DNA of 64,000 nucleotides from Bimastos eiseni (lineage: Eukaryota; Annelida; Clitellata; Crassiclitellata; Lumbricidae). The notes beneath the pieces are model-generated. The model saw only the letters and a program-made list of their open reading frames with translations, was not told where the DNA came from and ran no database searches. A program made the position numbers and the translations under genes. The stretch covers positions 8,708,790 through 8,772,789 of the forward strand of contig OY365809.1 in assembly GCA_959347315.1 (NCBI GenBank). Reading direction: 5' to 3'. Every line of letters begins with the position of its first letter. Position 1 is the first letter of the stretch. Below, piece after piece: positions 43,868-58,811 of this stretch.

Positions 43868-46800
43868 ATGGGTGAGAGCACGAGACGGGTTACTACTTCG
43901 ATCTGTGCCCTTGAGAAGGCGCTGAAGGTACATCTGGCCAGCCTCGAAGCAGCGATGCATAACGACGCTGGCACCACATACACAGGTGGGCCAAATCAAC
44001 CGCAGCAGCAACCTTTCGGAAGGGCGAGAACGCAGTCGATCATCACGCTCAACCGAACTGCGAAGAAGTCAACGGAAGAGGACCAAGCCATCGCTAAGTC
44101 TCTGAAACCACCCGGAAAGGTAATTAAAATATACGAAAGGAAGATCTTCGGTTCAGCACGGCTAAGGATATGTGAATGCGCAGTCATCACACGCGCATAA
44201 TATGTTTATATAAATACAGGTAAGACATGAAAGGTAATTAATTGGCTATTCATTAAGGCTATTTTCATCTTAGCAAAACCGGATATGTTCAGTCTCCCAG
44301 CCAACAAGCATTCGTATACAAAATCTTGTAGCAATTTAAGAAAACCAGCATTTCTAGAAAATGGATTGTAATGGGTGCATTCCTTTCACCCATAAACATA
44401 CGCAGACAAGATTTTATTAGCTTTAACGCACGAACTCAGTGATTTAACTGTTTATCCTATGTAACTATTTGTTTATATTTATATATGAATATGTGCATAA
44501 TGTATGTAATTCTGGTCTATGTATATTTATGTGTGTCTGTATATTTTGCTGATATACATAGATTCTGGCCTAGATGTATTTCTGGCATATATATCCTACC
44601 GTCTCCCATATATGCATCTATTGTATAAAAATTATATAGGTTACACTGATATCTCTGTAACTTGCGGAATGCATTTTCTGCTCCCCGTGTATTATAAAAG
44701 ACCCATTTTTATTATTCTTAAGCACATCTTAAAAAACCGTCTCTATTACGACTATTGACAGCCATGGGTCGGAGACAATTCCAAGGGCAAAGGCTCTATA
44801 AAAATATGGATTAAACGTCAGCAATAAAATAACTAGAATTGTAACAGGCAACATGCAACAGTCTCCGACACAGGAGGGCATCCAACCGGAAGAATCAAAC
44901 TATGACATTGTAACGGATCTTAGTTTGTGTCCCCGTTCTCAGCGTCAACGCGCGCGACTAGGCCTACACCCGGAGTCAGGGCGAAAGTATCAGGGATGCC
45001 AGATATCAGCTCCCGTCGTTGAGCAGATCTCTTTCGAGTCGCGTAGGTAGGCTTCAGTTGTTGGCTGAAGACTAACCGATCAAAGTTTCACACAATTGCA
45101 GTCTGAAGTACAAGATGGTTCGTCTTTGTTCCTGAGGTGAAAATGCGATTTCTAAGTTCAACAACCAATTTCAGAACAGTTTTAATCCAAATCGACCAAT
45201 CGACACGCCAACGGATTGGTCGTCTGAACGTATATAATTCTGTCGCCGCATGGAACAAGTGTTATTTCCATTACCGCACCACATCTCTGGAACGATCTGC
45301 GTCCTGAATAATTTCATCACTTTTTCGGCTCATCCACCATCATTGTCGATCACCCACCATCATCAATCTCATGTTCCTTTATTCATCACCTCTAGGGTTT
45401 TTCCTTCGAAACTCGTCTCACCTTTTCAAGAATTCCTACCAAGATTCACTCGATCATCCACTCTCAAATCCTCGACCAAAGCGAAACCCTATTAACATGC
45501 AGATACTTTGCCTCCTATGGAAACCGGAAACCGGACTCTGTGCCCTTCCTCGAACTAGGCCTTCCGTGTTGACAACCCATTTGATCTGATGCAGCGCATG
45601 TGAACAAGCTGGTGCCCTGCTTTTGGCTTTTGAGTGGCGCATTAAAATTTATTAGATTGCGTTTATGTCTATCACTCCTCAAGCTCTCCACTCAAAACTT
45701 AAGTCTCATCTAGTTAACGATTCATGCACAGATCATCTTATCCTTCGCCTTCAAATTATCCGCTCAAACGAAACCTGTCTTGACAGCAGACCTGCAGCAT
45801 AAGAATCGTAGCAAAGCACGACGGTTCTGTTCTAGGACTAGGGCACCCAGTGCCCGGGTAAAGACAGGTTTTTGGTCCTGGCGAGGAGGAGGACGGCGGC
45901 CGCCCATCTACTGGTTGTCCGAGGTGTTCCCCGAACGAACGGTGAAGGTTTCGAGTGAAAAGCTGTAAAAGTGTGCAAATGCATAAACTGAGAGACAAAC
46001 ACATACACAGAATCTAAATATACATGTAAATAAATAGTGTTTACAGTACATAACTGTAAACTGTGGAAATGCATCGCCCGACAGAGGGACACACAGAAGG
46101 TCTTCTTTATTTATAAGATTTCGTTCCCTCGTCGGCAACCATACAACACCTGTCACGAAGACACTAAAACGTTATCCATTGATTTCTTGTCATTCTACAA
46201 CTGCGCTATATAAACAGCTGATTAGACGATGCGGCGCAAAGAATTAATCAGCGACCCATTAAATGTCTTCTTAATCTCGCATGCGTGCGTGTTGTCTAGA
46301 CTTTAGAAGTGCAGACGTCGTCCATTTCTAACCTGGATAGTATCCAAACTGGGAAGTGGCGGGAGGGGAGGGGCAATGCCCCACCAAAGGTGTATGTGCC
46401 TATGTGGCTCCTGGTGACCACTCCAATTTTGGCCCACTTTCAGTTTTGACGAAACCATACATAGAACTGGCCCCTATTTCAGGTTCCCGATCCCTATGTA
46501 CTCCTATTGGAAAACTACAACTGGATACAATGAAACTCCCAACACTGTTCATCTCCCACCTAATGGTCACTGCATTTATCCTGGGACGCGGTGGGCATAG
46601 ACAGCATCCTAGGTCTTTGGTCCTGTGAGTCAAGTCAGATCCACATTCTTTCTCTAACTATCCAACTCTATATGAAGCAGAAATAAATCGTGTGTAATTG
46701 ACCTGAGCAACAATAATTGCTTTAAAAATACCAACATTACACACTCCAGACAAAGCCAAGTGCGCGCTTTGTGTTGAAAAGCGCATCACATAAGACCTTC

Positions 46801-49800
46801 CATCTTCCCCATCCTATATTCCACCCCAATGGGAGCAGAAACTAATCAGAATGAAATGGGAATGAGCAACAATACGCTGTGTCACATATATACACAGATA
46901 CAGATAAGCAGAACCAAACGGAGAGAGACAGAGACAAACAAACGTAGGGAGACACATGAACTCCCATAGTTGATGTCCGATGGCAGATAACAATAAGCGT
47001 CCAATGGGAAGAAGCAAAATGAAGAAGTTTGATCCTATGTTATATAGGCCTAATATATAATAGCGTGGCTTTAATTAGACGCCGATTCTATTCTATTCTA
47101 TTTACCGATTTATAAAGCGCCTCTCACCGATGGTGAGATGATTCACGTGAGCTTTCTCAGTTTTGCTCTCTGTCTATGCGGACGTGTCTCGGTATCTGTC
47201 TATCTGTCCATGTACGTTTATGCCTTGGTCCGCTTTTGTCTGGTAGCTGAATGCGTGGCCATTTAGATGCGAATATTGCGGTCATTAGAACTGTTCGTTT
47301 ATGTAAATCATAAACGTGGGGCATATTGTGCACTAAGCATGCAGCACTAATACCGTATATTCGTTAATTCCTTCTCCATGGCAACCAAGTAACAATGCAC
47401 CTCATAAATAAACGCGAACATAAGCATATATACAGTGATACAACGTGCACGGTTGCATATCTGTATGGTGTATATATCATGTTTGCATATACTAATAAGC
47501 ACGCATGGACACCAGGCTCACGCACACACATATACACACTTACCTACACGCACAAACACACCACCCACCCCCACACACACACAAACGCACCAACCCACAC
47601 ATGTACATGCACTATAGCCAGAGTAAAAGATCAAATAAATTCATGCAAACGTGCTTAATTAATTATTATTCTCATTTGTGGGATGCTTTGGAGTCAGCTT
47701 ATCTTGTTAGCGCCTAATGATACACGCCTATATGCACGCATATGTGCACATATACATGTATATGTATATACATTTATTGCATGTATAGGCGCCGTTCGGT
47801 CGACCACAGGTATTACGGGAACCACAGTAGGGCGGTGTCGCCCACATGGAAGGATTGTGAGATAGAGCAAAGACACAGTACAAATACAACACAGGTCGAA
47901 GCCTAGTCATCCTTTCAGAGAATATCTAAGTTATTGTTCATACATGTATGAATGTATGTGTGCATATATTTATGTATCTACCTACACGTACGTGTGTGTA
48001 TGCATGTATGTATGTATATATGTATATATGTATGTATGTATATATATATGTGTGTGTGTTTGTGTATATGTATGTATATATGTATGTATGTGTGTTTGTA
48101 TATTTGTATGTATATATCTATGTATCTAGGCTCCCTCTCCGTGCTCGCATGTGATTTCAAATCTTCATTCTATTCCTCAATGCTCAGCGCGGTCCTGCTC
48201 CGAGATATATCTGGTTGACGGCACTTGACGCAACGCACTTATCTACTCCTCCATTCGTTCTTTCATTTTTTAATCATTCATTCCTTCTTAAATTGTTCAC
48301 TCCTTTCTTCCTTTCTTCGTTACTTCGTTCATTTGTTCGTTCGTTCATTCATACATTCATTCATCCATCCTTCCATTCATACATTCATTCATTCATCCAT
48401 CCTGCCATTCATACATTCATTCATCCATCCTGCCATTCATACATTCATTCATCCATCCTTCCATTCATACATTCATTCATTCATCCATCCTGCCATTCAT
48501 ACATTCATTCATCCATCCTTCCATTCATACATTCATTCATTCATCCATCCTGCCATTCATACATTCATTCATCCATCCTGCCATTCATACATTCATTCAT
48601 CCATCCTTCCATTCATACATTCATTCATTCATCCATCCTGCCATTCATACATTCATTCATCCATCCTTCCATTCATACATTCATTCATTCATCCATCCTG
48701 CCATTCATACATTCATTCATCCATCCTTCCATTCATACATTCATTCATTCATCCATCCTGCCATTCATACATTCATTCATCCATCCTGCCATTCATACAT
48801 TCATTCATCCATCCTTCCATTCATACATTCATTCATTCATCCATCCTGCCATTCATACATTCATTCATCCATCCTTCCATTCATACATTCATTCATTCAT
48901 CCATCCTGCCATTCATACATTCATTCATCCATCCTTCCATTCATACATTCATTCATTCATCCATCCTGCCATTCATACATTCATTCATCCATCCTTCCAT
49001 TCATACATTCATTCATTCATCCATCCTGCCATTCATACATTCATTCATCCATCCTTCCATTCATACATTCATTCATTCATCCATCCTGCCATTCATACAT
49101 TCATTCATCCATCCTTCCATTCATACATTCATTCATTCATCCATCCTGCCATTCATACATTCATTCATCCATCCTGCCATTCATACATTAATTCATCCAT
49201 CCTGCCATTCATACATTCATTCATCCATCCTTCCATTCATACATCCATTCATTCATCCATCCTTCCATCCATACATCCATTCATTCATTCAACTACCATG
49301 CTGTTATGAGGAACTCATCCCCCTCCCCCCCCCCCCCCATAGCAGATGCGTCCGCATACATGCTTTCTCGTCCACCTGTCCTACGCTTAAAAGCAACAGG
49401 TAAGATTATACTTTTACCGTAAGAAAGGATCATCGATGTAGCTTGATACCTGTGGCGCTATCATCTATGCCGGTAAACATGTTTTATGCAACGTATATAT
49501 AAGGCGGCGCGGGAGGTCATAGCCTATCGCATGCAACTTGATCATATAAACGTATCATATCGTATAAAGTCGATACTAGTCTATTATAAATGTATAACAT
49601 GACTGAATAAGAATTTAAATGAGGCGCAGACGCTATCCAGTGACAGCAAGCCTTTTCTAACATCGCACTTCCTTTGGCACTCTTAGTCTTAGCAACCGAT
49701 GTAAGGATGGGCGGCTGGGGAATGAAGTCATAGGGTCCGAAGTGTCGCAATTCCTCTCCTGCTGTCTAGGTATGAATGCTTAGTACCTAACAATCGACCA

Positions 49801-52800
49801 CAGGGTTCATGCACTCGTCGATAAAGAGTAAGCTGCCCGCGCATTGTCAGTGAGAAGATGACATCGCTAGGCAGAGATGGTATTAAGGGACAGAAGGTTA
49901 GCGTGGAACCAATTGCAAGGTGAGAGAATTCAGAGTTCACACCACTGACACCAGTGAATGAATCCTGATCATTATCACCAGTAATAAAAGCAGTGGTGTC
50001 ATTCGACTCTCGGATTCACATTTCGGTGTAACCTTGCGCTTTATAAATTTAATTAATAATAATACTCTTCCATAAATGACAAGATTAGGAGTTTGGAATG
50101 TCATTAATGTAGTAATGCAAGGAAGAGGGACTAGGATGGATCCATGAGAAACACGACAAAGGATAGAAGCAGGGTTTAAACTTTAGAAATGGTTTTACTA
50201 CAATAGACTTGGAATCTATTAGAATTGCAGGATATTATGCTAATTCAATGCCAGTCTTCTTATAACCTAGTGCTCCAATTTATCGAGTAACATTTTCTCT
50301 AGAACTAGGCCAAAATCCTTGACGACACGAACAAGTATATTGCTATTAATGACGTCCCTATAAAACTGTATTCCATGTTAAATTCTTAGGAATAATCACG
50401 ATTGAATACGGTACTTAACCTGGAGTGTCCATCCATATTAAATGTGTCAAGATCGAGATAGCCAATACGATTGGCAATATTTTCAGTTTATTTGGTTTAA
50501 AGGTGTCCCTGTTAGCGGGACTTCGGTGAAGTTCGGTTCCTTAAGGGTTTATTTTTCCTGTTCTTCCATAACGTTTTGCTGTCAATCTCCATCAAACTGT
50601 CATAGGCCTACTATATACTTTATAATTTATTTCAGTTGCCAGTCAAAAAATGAAAACAAATGGTTATGGTTATTGGAATTATATAGAGACATCGACCTGC
50701 TCTCTCATCTAACAACCTTAGAACTTGGCAGAATTTTAAAAGCATAAGTAATGTTTAAAAATAACCCAATTATACTCTACCATATGGTTCCATGCGCATA
50801 AAATTTAGTCGTGTACTTTATTGCCTAAGTCAGACATTTACTAATTCAAAGATCTTCTTGGGTCCGAATAAAAAAATATGTGCTTGTCCTACAGCACATA
50901 ATATTATCTATTGCCCAAATGAAACGATTTGTTTTAGAAGAATTTTAGAGCAAGTCTGCTATTATTTGTCCTGTAGCTGAACTCACTCTCTTCTCTGACA
51001 AGCAGATGGCGGCTTGAATAGCAAGTAAACCACGCGCAGTTCTCGACAACAGTGGAACGACAGTTTTTTAAAATTCTTCTTCCAAAATATTATCCAAATG
51101 CATCTTCTAATCTGAGTCTGCCAGATAACAGTTCGTTGGCCACCATCGGTGCTGCTTTAGCCGCTGAAGTCGTCGCGTGCCACGTTGCACGCAGTTCAAC
51201 AACCAATTGGCGCGTAGTAAACAGTCGAATCCATAAGCTGACAACAAGGCGTGGTAAGGAATCATGTGCTGATATTCACGATTCAAAACAAATCATAAAT
51301 CGAAAATTTATAGAATTTTTACCATCCATAACCAGTTATTGATAAGGACGCCAACTGATCATACTTGCAACTGTGCTTGGTTGTAGAGCATAGAATTGAT
51401 TCCAGTTGAATTTGAATTCGTCTCACCGAGTAATATACGGCATTCAATCCGTGTGTATGTAATAGACGAGTTTGCCTGAACAGTCACAGGAAAATCATAG
51501 TATTGAGAGAATGTTTTCGTGATAATGATGGTATTAAAAAGAGGTCGATCAATAATAATTTCAATGTTATGAGCTGAGTAATAGCATTGGAATGAGGAAA
51601 ACCTACAAGGCCAACAGCCGAAAAGAGGCCGTATGGTAGACCTCGTCAACGTGGTGTCCCTCCTAGAAAGACCAGCAGAAGAGGGAATAATGTGTCGGGT
51701 AGACCTCCTCGATGTGTTGTTCCTCTCTGAGGAAGTCATGCGAGGCCATTAATGCTGCCATTTGGTCGGCTGATTAATCATCCACCGCAACAACTAATGA
51801 CCCGACGACAGCGACATCTGATCGCTCTATAGATACCAATTGTCGCTATAGCCTGATCATTATCGATCTGTTTCTGTCAATCTATCGATCTGTCTCGTTC
51901 GGTCTGCCTCTTTCTGTCTGTTTGTCTGCATCTTTCTGTCTGTCTGTCTCTTTCTAATTGTCTGTCTCTGTCTAGCTCTCTCTGCTTGCCTCTTTCTGTC
52001 AGTGTATTTCTGTATCTTCAGATCTATTTAGACTCGCTGTCAGTCCATATGTTTGCCACACCCGTCGTAGAGGAAGTGAGGGGGGCCGAACCCGCAATTA
52101 ACCGACGATCGCATTATAAACGATGTTGCTGGTAAATAAATGCAGAAAAGTTGCCTTTTAAAAGATAGTTTAGGAGCCGTGACTGCTTTTCGGAGGGGAC
52201 TGGAATTTCTTTCACCGACTCAGATGGTTGCCTGTGTCTATCTACGTGTCAGACTGTTTATGTCTACATAATCAAGATGTTTGGCTGTGTGTCTGCCTGT
52301 GTGTCTCTGTGTTTATCTGTATGCCTGTCTGTCAGTTCGTATGCTTGTCTGTCTGTAATTGCATTCTAACAATGAACCCACATGCTTGCCTGCAGTGTCT
52401 GTGTGTTTCTTCTGTCCGTCCGCCCGTCTGCCTATCTGTCTGTCTGTGTGTTTCTTCTGTCTGTCCGCCCGTCTGTCTGTCTGTAAAAGGTTGGCTTTGC
52501 GAAGCTGCCTGGGGAATGGTTCCAATCATGACAGCCTCATCTCTTTCTCTGTAACAGATTTCAGCTGAATTTCTGAAGTCGTCGGTTTTCATTTCAACTG
52601 CTCGAAGAGAGCTGGACAGTGACAAAGACAGAGACAGACAGACAAACAGACAGAGGGAAGACTGATCGTGAGAATAGCTGCACCGGTGCTTCAACCGATT
52701 TTAACACTTGAATTAACGCGCAAATTAAGCAATTAAATTGAAAGCGAATCGTCGAGAGGAACAGATGACATTTTCCCTCAGTGAGACAACGGGCCATAGA

Positions 52801-55800
52801 CAACCTTTTATGGTCCATAACTACGATATTGCAGCTTGTTTGGAAATGACATTGAGTATCATTTACCGGTGCCTTCTTGTTGAGCATAAGCCTCAAAAAA
52901 TCGTGCTACACGCTAAAACATCTTGACCAGCTCAAAATTTTACGCTGTGTTTACACTTTCCTATTTAATATATATCAGCTTACGCTGCTAAAGTTAAACT
53001 TGACGTGAACTGTCAACGTTATCCAGAATAGAAGTTCATCCTCAGACAAACGGAATTTGAATAGTATGGCTCCGAGTGGATTGGTTCCTGGGTACGTGTA
53101 GAACCAGGCTTATTATCCATGAGCTAGAGTTGTTGGTCCTTATAAGTAAATCTCGACTCCCAAGAAAATAAAGCATCGTCTGTAAGCAACCAGAGTATAC
53201 ATAGAGGTCTCCAGACTGAAGTCACAGAGTGCGTCCAATATAGACAGGAGCACGAGATCTGGTCATTGCTGTGCTTCCCAACCGTACAAAGAGTTCAGGT
53301 TGGTCAAGTAAGTGCAGAGGTCGAAGTCAATGAATGAGTGAGTTGAGTAGAGCTCGGCAGGCGTAAGAGATCTAAGGCTAAGCCAGAAAAGATCGGTATT
53401 GTGTCGTATTGTGCCTTCGTTTGTTGAAAAGAGAAATACCACTGTCAAAACGCAGCGACTTACAGGTACATATTAGACGAGTATTACCTTCAGTTGACTG
53501 CGAGCCAAGAGCGGTAGCCACTAGCCAGTGTATACAGTAATATTATTATAGTGGGAATAATGATAGGAATTAAAGCAGGATCGTTATTGGATGCAATCGA
53601 ATGTTCATGGCATTACACTTGCCCTCAACCATTTGCAGATCTATTGTTTTGCCATTTCTATTATACATTTAGTACACCTAAATCTTTATTCACTGAGAGC
53701 ACGACGCATGTTGTTTCGTCTGCATGTGCTTTATGAAGACGACATCAGTCTTTCACATCCAGTATGGTATCTGACCCCTAGTCTATAACATAGCACCAGA
53801 GGACATGCCAAAAACATATAAATAATATACAGGCTGTTAATATCGCGATAGAGTATCGCGATACTTTGGTATCGGCGATCTTTATGCATTATCGCAGGGT
53901 GTATCGCGATAGTGTTATTTGGTCGATATCGCGTGTGTATCGCGATACTGCTTGTTAGCCAGTCATCGATACGCGATACCAATACTTTTTTCTCACCGTA
54001 ATAAAAATTTTAATATTTCTCTTCCACTTGAAATCTTTGCGATCAAGAAATGGTGAGCAACAAATCATCGCACTAGGAAAATTCTCTTGTTGCAATCTNN
54101 NNNNNNNNNNNNNNNNNNNNNNNNNNNNNNNNNNNNNNNNNNNNNNNNNNNNNNNNNNNNNNNNNNNNNNNNNNNNNNNNNNNNNNNNNNNNNNNNNNNN
54201 NNNNNNNNNNNNNNNNNNNNNNNNNNNNNNNNNNNNNNNNNNNNNNNNNNNNNNNNNNNNNNNNNNNNNNNNNNNNNNNNNNNNNNNNNNNNNNNNNNAA
54301 GACATTTTAGCAGGAAAATTGCTCGCCAAAAAGTATTGGTAAAAGTATTGGTATTGGTATTGCAATACTTTTAACAAAAAGTATTGGTATTGGTATCGCA
54401 ATACTTTTTCCAGTATTGTTAACAGCCCTGATAATATAACAGAGGTTTTCCGTGAACAAAGACATAAAACCCACGGCAAAATATTTTTTTTTACCTGGAG
54501 CGCTTAATAGTCCACCCCACTATAAGCCTACTCATAAGATCTTTGATATATATTATTCGCTAAGATAGTACTATAGTTGGCCTACTGTAATCCAGATGTT
54601 ATGAATCTTGCACCGAAGAATTGCTACCCAAGTGTTCCTTTTCGTTAAAATAATTAAGCTTACCCATGTCCACGGGACCAAGACTCACCTTGCGTTGTGT
54701 TTTTTTAAAGTTCTCTTCCGTTGATATAAAGCACTGCATTGCCGCAAACCGCAGTTTACCACAAGAGAAAAAATACAAGAAATTGTCATAGAATACTTTA
54801 TACCCTAAGGCTTCTGGTGTAGGTCTGTCATTTTGACTGACATTAATATTATGAAAATAGTAACGTCCGGTAGATAGTGACGATCGGTGACCGCCGCGCA
54901 AGAGTGGCTACTGGCTAGTAATTGTTGCACGGCAAGGTTGCCCATGAACCTGGGATGGATGATCGATGGAGAGCTATCGCAAATTTTAGGTCGGTGCACA
55001 CAAGCATCTACAAAAATGGACAATATACCATATCACCCTCACTCAGTTACTTTCCTTCAGCAGGCTAGGCTCTCTGTCAATGGATCTGCGGTTAGAGAAT
55101 AATATTATAAGTTGAACCGACAGGGATGGTCGTATAATAGAGAGCTCTGAGAATTTCTGGATTTAATCTGTGAAACTGTGTGTTTGGTAACGCCTTGATA
55201 ATTCTGTGTATTAACCCTGTCTGTCTTGTGCAAATTGCCCCCAGGAATCCTTAGCTGGACTGAAACTGCCCGTAAGTAGGATCTACTTTGGAGGTATATT
55301 TTTTATTGTTTTAAAGTGCTGTTCGTGATTGCCTACAACTTTCGTTAAGATTTTATAGGTGAAGTAGAACTGCCTCAACCGCAAGAGAACTGGTCTGGGG
55401 AAATTGGTCTGAGAGAACTTGATCTAAGAGAACTTTGTCTGAGAAAACTTGGTTTCTGTGAGACTTTGATCGGCGAGAACTCGGTCCGTGAGGTCTAAGA
55501 GATAGTCCACTAGGGCTACATCTAATTTTGAAGTCAGTGAATGCAAACTAGTGAACCATAGCAAATGTGTCTTGCGTAAATTTCCTAACGATTCTCTAAA
55601 CGAAGAAACCGGTGATACATCAACTGTAGCGTCGTGACGGGGTCTCTAGTGTCAACGGTCACGACAAATATGATTAGCATCGCTCTCCCCTTCTCCAAAC
55701 ATGTAACTAGGTTAATCATTCAATTAACCTACATTTTGGAGGGAGTGCAATCAGCCTAATGGGGTCTAGATTGTATGGCCATCATTGGCAATTGAGTAGC

Positions 55801-58766
55801 CAGACAAACGAGGCCTGCGTCCATTAAGCTTCTATGAATAGGACCCACATGTGGGCCTATATAGATCATCCAATGTTTGCTCTGTTACCTGACGGAAACA
55901 AGCCTATTCATCATTATAGATTGCGTACCAATGCCCACAAAGGCATAATATTAACATACATACACACATATAATTATATGCGTGTATAGCACTGTATATA
56001 TGTGTTTTTATATATAAACGCTACGTGCGTGCGTGGACTCACCATTTGAGATTTTTTCTCATGTTTAGACTTACTTATGTATTGTTTTGCCACGTGATGT
56101 ACAAGAACTTGTCCAGTTGCAAATTACGTTAATTTTGGCATCAAAGCAAGCCTATTTGTGAAATACTTAAATTGCGCTATAATTTAAGTGTCCTCATACA
56201 GATACGTGAGTGCCTGCATTTGTATTCGTTCGTCTCTGTATGTGTGTGTCCGTTTGTGTTTGCGTTTGTATGTGTTTGTGTTTGCGTTTGTATGTGTTTG
56301 TGTGTCCGTTTGTGTTTGCGTTTGTATGTGTTTGTGTTTGCGTTTGTATGTGTTTGTGTTTGCGTTTGTATGTGTTTGTGTTTGCGTTTGTATGTGTTTG
56401 TGTTTGCGTTTGTATGTGTTTGTGTTTGCGTTTGTATGTGTTTGTGTTTGCGTTTGTATGTGTTTGTGTTTGCGTTTGTATGTGTTTGTGTTTGCGTTTG
56501 TATGTGTTTGTGTTTGCGTTTGTATGTGTTTGTATGTGTTTGTGTTTGCGTTTGTATGTGTTTGTGTTTGCGTTTGTATGTGTTTGTATGTGTTTGTGTT
56601 TGCGTTTGTATGTGTTTGTGTTTGCGTTTGTATGTGTTTGTGTTTGCGTTTGTATGTGTTTGTGTTTGCGTTTGTATGTGTTTGTGTTTGCGTTTGTATG
56701 TGTTTGTGTGTCCGTGTGTGTTTGTGTGTCCGTGTGTGTTTGCGTTTGTATGTGTTTGTGTTTGCGTTTGTATGTGTTTGTGTGTCCGTTTGTGTTTGCG
56801 TTTGTATGTATATGTGGAAAATTCTGAATCTCTGAAAAGTCCATCAATAAAGGGGATGAAACTGCAATCTAATTTTCAACAGGCGTTATATATGGATCAA
56901 CACTTGAAACAGCCTATTCCCCATTGGGAGGGGAAGGTACGTACAACAACCTCAGCCGTAAAGGTAAGCCAACTACGTTAAAGAAATACTAGGAAGAGCA
57001 GAACGCAACACACACTTGTTGATAGTAGATTATTATTCGTCCACCGTTTAATCGAATTTCGCTTAAAATATAATTAATTAAAATTGGCAATATAATATGG
57101 TCTGGAGAATTTAATCCAATCGAGTTCTGTTTAGTATAGAAAACTAAATTTTGGTCAGATATAAAAACAAATGACGCTAGAAAATTTCATCAGTGCGTAT
57201 TCTGCTTAGTAAGTTAGAAAACTGTAATATGGGCTCTCAAACTAACCGAAGGTCGTCCATTTACTTCAGTTGAAGAATTAGCTAAAATTCCTTGCATTAG
57301 CTTCCTTCAGTTGTTCGATGGTTTCAGCTCTGTTCTCAAAACTATGTCGCACCACAATGTGTGACATATACCCTAACTAAAGAATTGTATACCCTGCCCT
57401 GCTTCATAGGCCTTTGCTTGGCAAACTTGTTGGTCTTTAATGGTCTACACTGCGGTCTTAATTGCATTGCTATTGTTAAATATGCGGGAATACCGGGTAC
57501 ACGTCCGTTGAGCGTCGTTGATTAAACACTCGTCAAGCCAAAACAGCACTTCCACATTGCAAAAGCATTTCCCTTCATGATGAAGTAGGTGAATGTTACT
57601 GTCATCAGCACTCTTGCAAGTGACTGTCACAGGACATTGACCGTCACAATGACATACATGTACATAATTGTACCAGTTACGCATATAGGATGTTGACTTA
57701 TCACGCAAGTCATGGTACAGTTACGCAAATCCGAGACCACGAGGTCAACTTAAAAATAAAACGCTCAGTCACATATATAATTATAGTATGCATGTACTGA
57801 TGCCGGAAGATCACCATTGTTACCTGCGCCTTTCCTATAGCAACGCGCGCAAGGCCCTATACAGGTGTTCAGCGGAGAAATTAATTGCGAAGTTGCAATA
57901 TGTCTGTTCATGCACTACGCACTACGCACTACGCACTACGCACTACGCACTACGCACTACGCACTACGCACTACGCACTACGCACTACGCACTACGCACT
58001 ACGCACTACGCACTACGCACTACGCACTACGCACTACGCACTACGCACTACGCTCTACGTACGCGAGAGATCAATAGCAATTGAAATAGTCCTAATGTAC
58101 GACGGTCTTGCATGCTGGACTGAAAAGTTCGGGTGACTTGGAAGGTGACTGTACGATTCATAGTAAAATATGTAACGGTTCTACAATGCATTGAAATGTT
58201 AGCATACAATGTAAATAGAAAGCATAGTCGTGAAGTGTAACGAAGCGTCACATAGGGATTTGAATTTTGTGCTGAAATCAATGCTCTTTAAATATAATCC
58301 ACGGAATTATAGTCTATTTATGTATTGTGTTCGTTATGTCATCTTCCTTCCTTCAGTTCTCTTCTGTTGTGTCCACTCTCATCTGACTCATCTCCTTTTC
58401 CAGTCTGTTCCGTTGTTTTCCTCAGCACCGAAATCGTCCACTTCCTTCCGTCAGTCGAAATTCAGAAGTACAGCCACTGCAGTCGGTTGCCTTGACTAAA
58501 GCGCCTGTGAATAAGCTGGTTCCCACGACTTGGCTTTGTCTTACGCGGTAGAATCTTAAGACTGCAATTACGCAGCAGAGAGCACAGTTACTACTGACGA
58601 GTGACTTGCAGAAAAGAACACACGTGCAATCTCAAGGAAACTACGCACAAGATTTTGATTGACAGAATGACAGGTGGAATGTATGCTTGATATTTATAGA
58701 AGTCATCCGATAACTATTTGAGTAACGAACGGTACGGTGCGGATGTGAGCTTGAATCATATGACAT

Positions 58767-58811
<45 letters not shown>

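Noticed and set aside
48215..49403. Open frames of 364 and 392 codons (FIHSFIHPS repeats)
   Set aside because: Both frames are read entirely from the TCAT/TCCA tandem array; the 60-bp period keeps frames open without selection.
51359..51739. 126-codon minus-strand gene in the channel intron
   Set aside because: Ser/Thr/Arg-rich without a known motif, and part of it is an imperfect tandem duplication; insufficient support.
56172..56981. Open frames of 205-269 codons on plus and 217 on minus
   Set aside because: Translation of the 22-bp TG-rich minisatellite in several frames and both strands; no non-repetitive domain.
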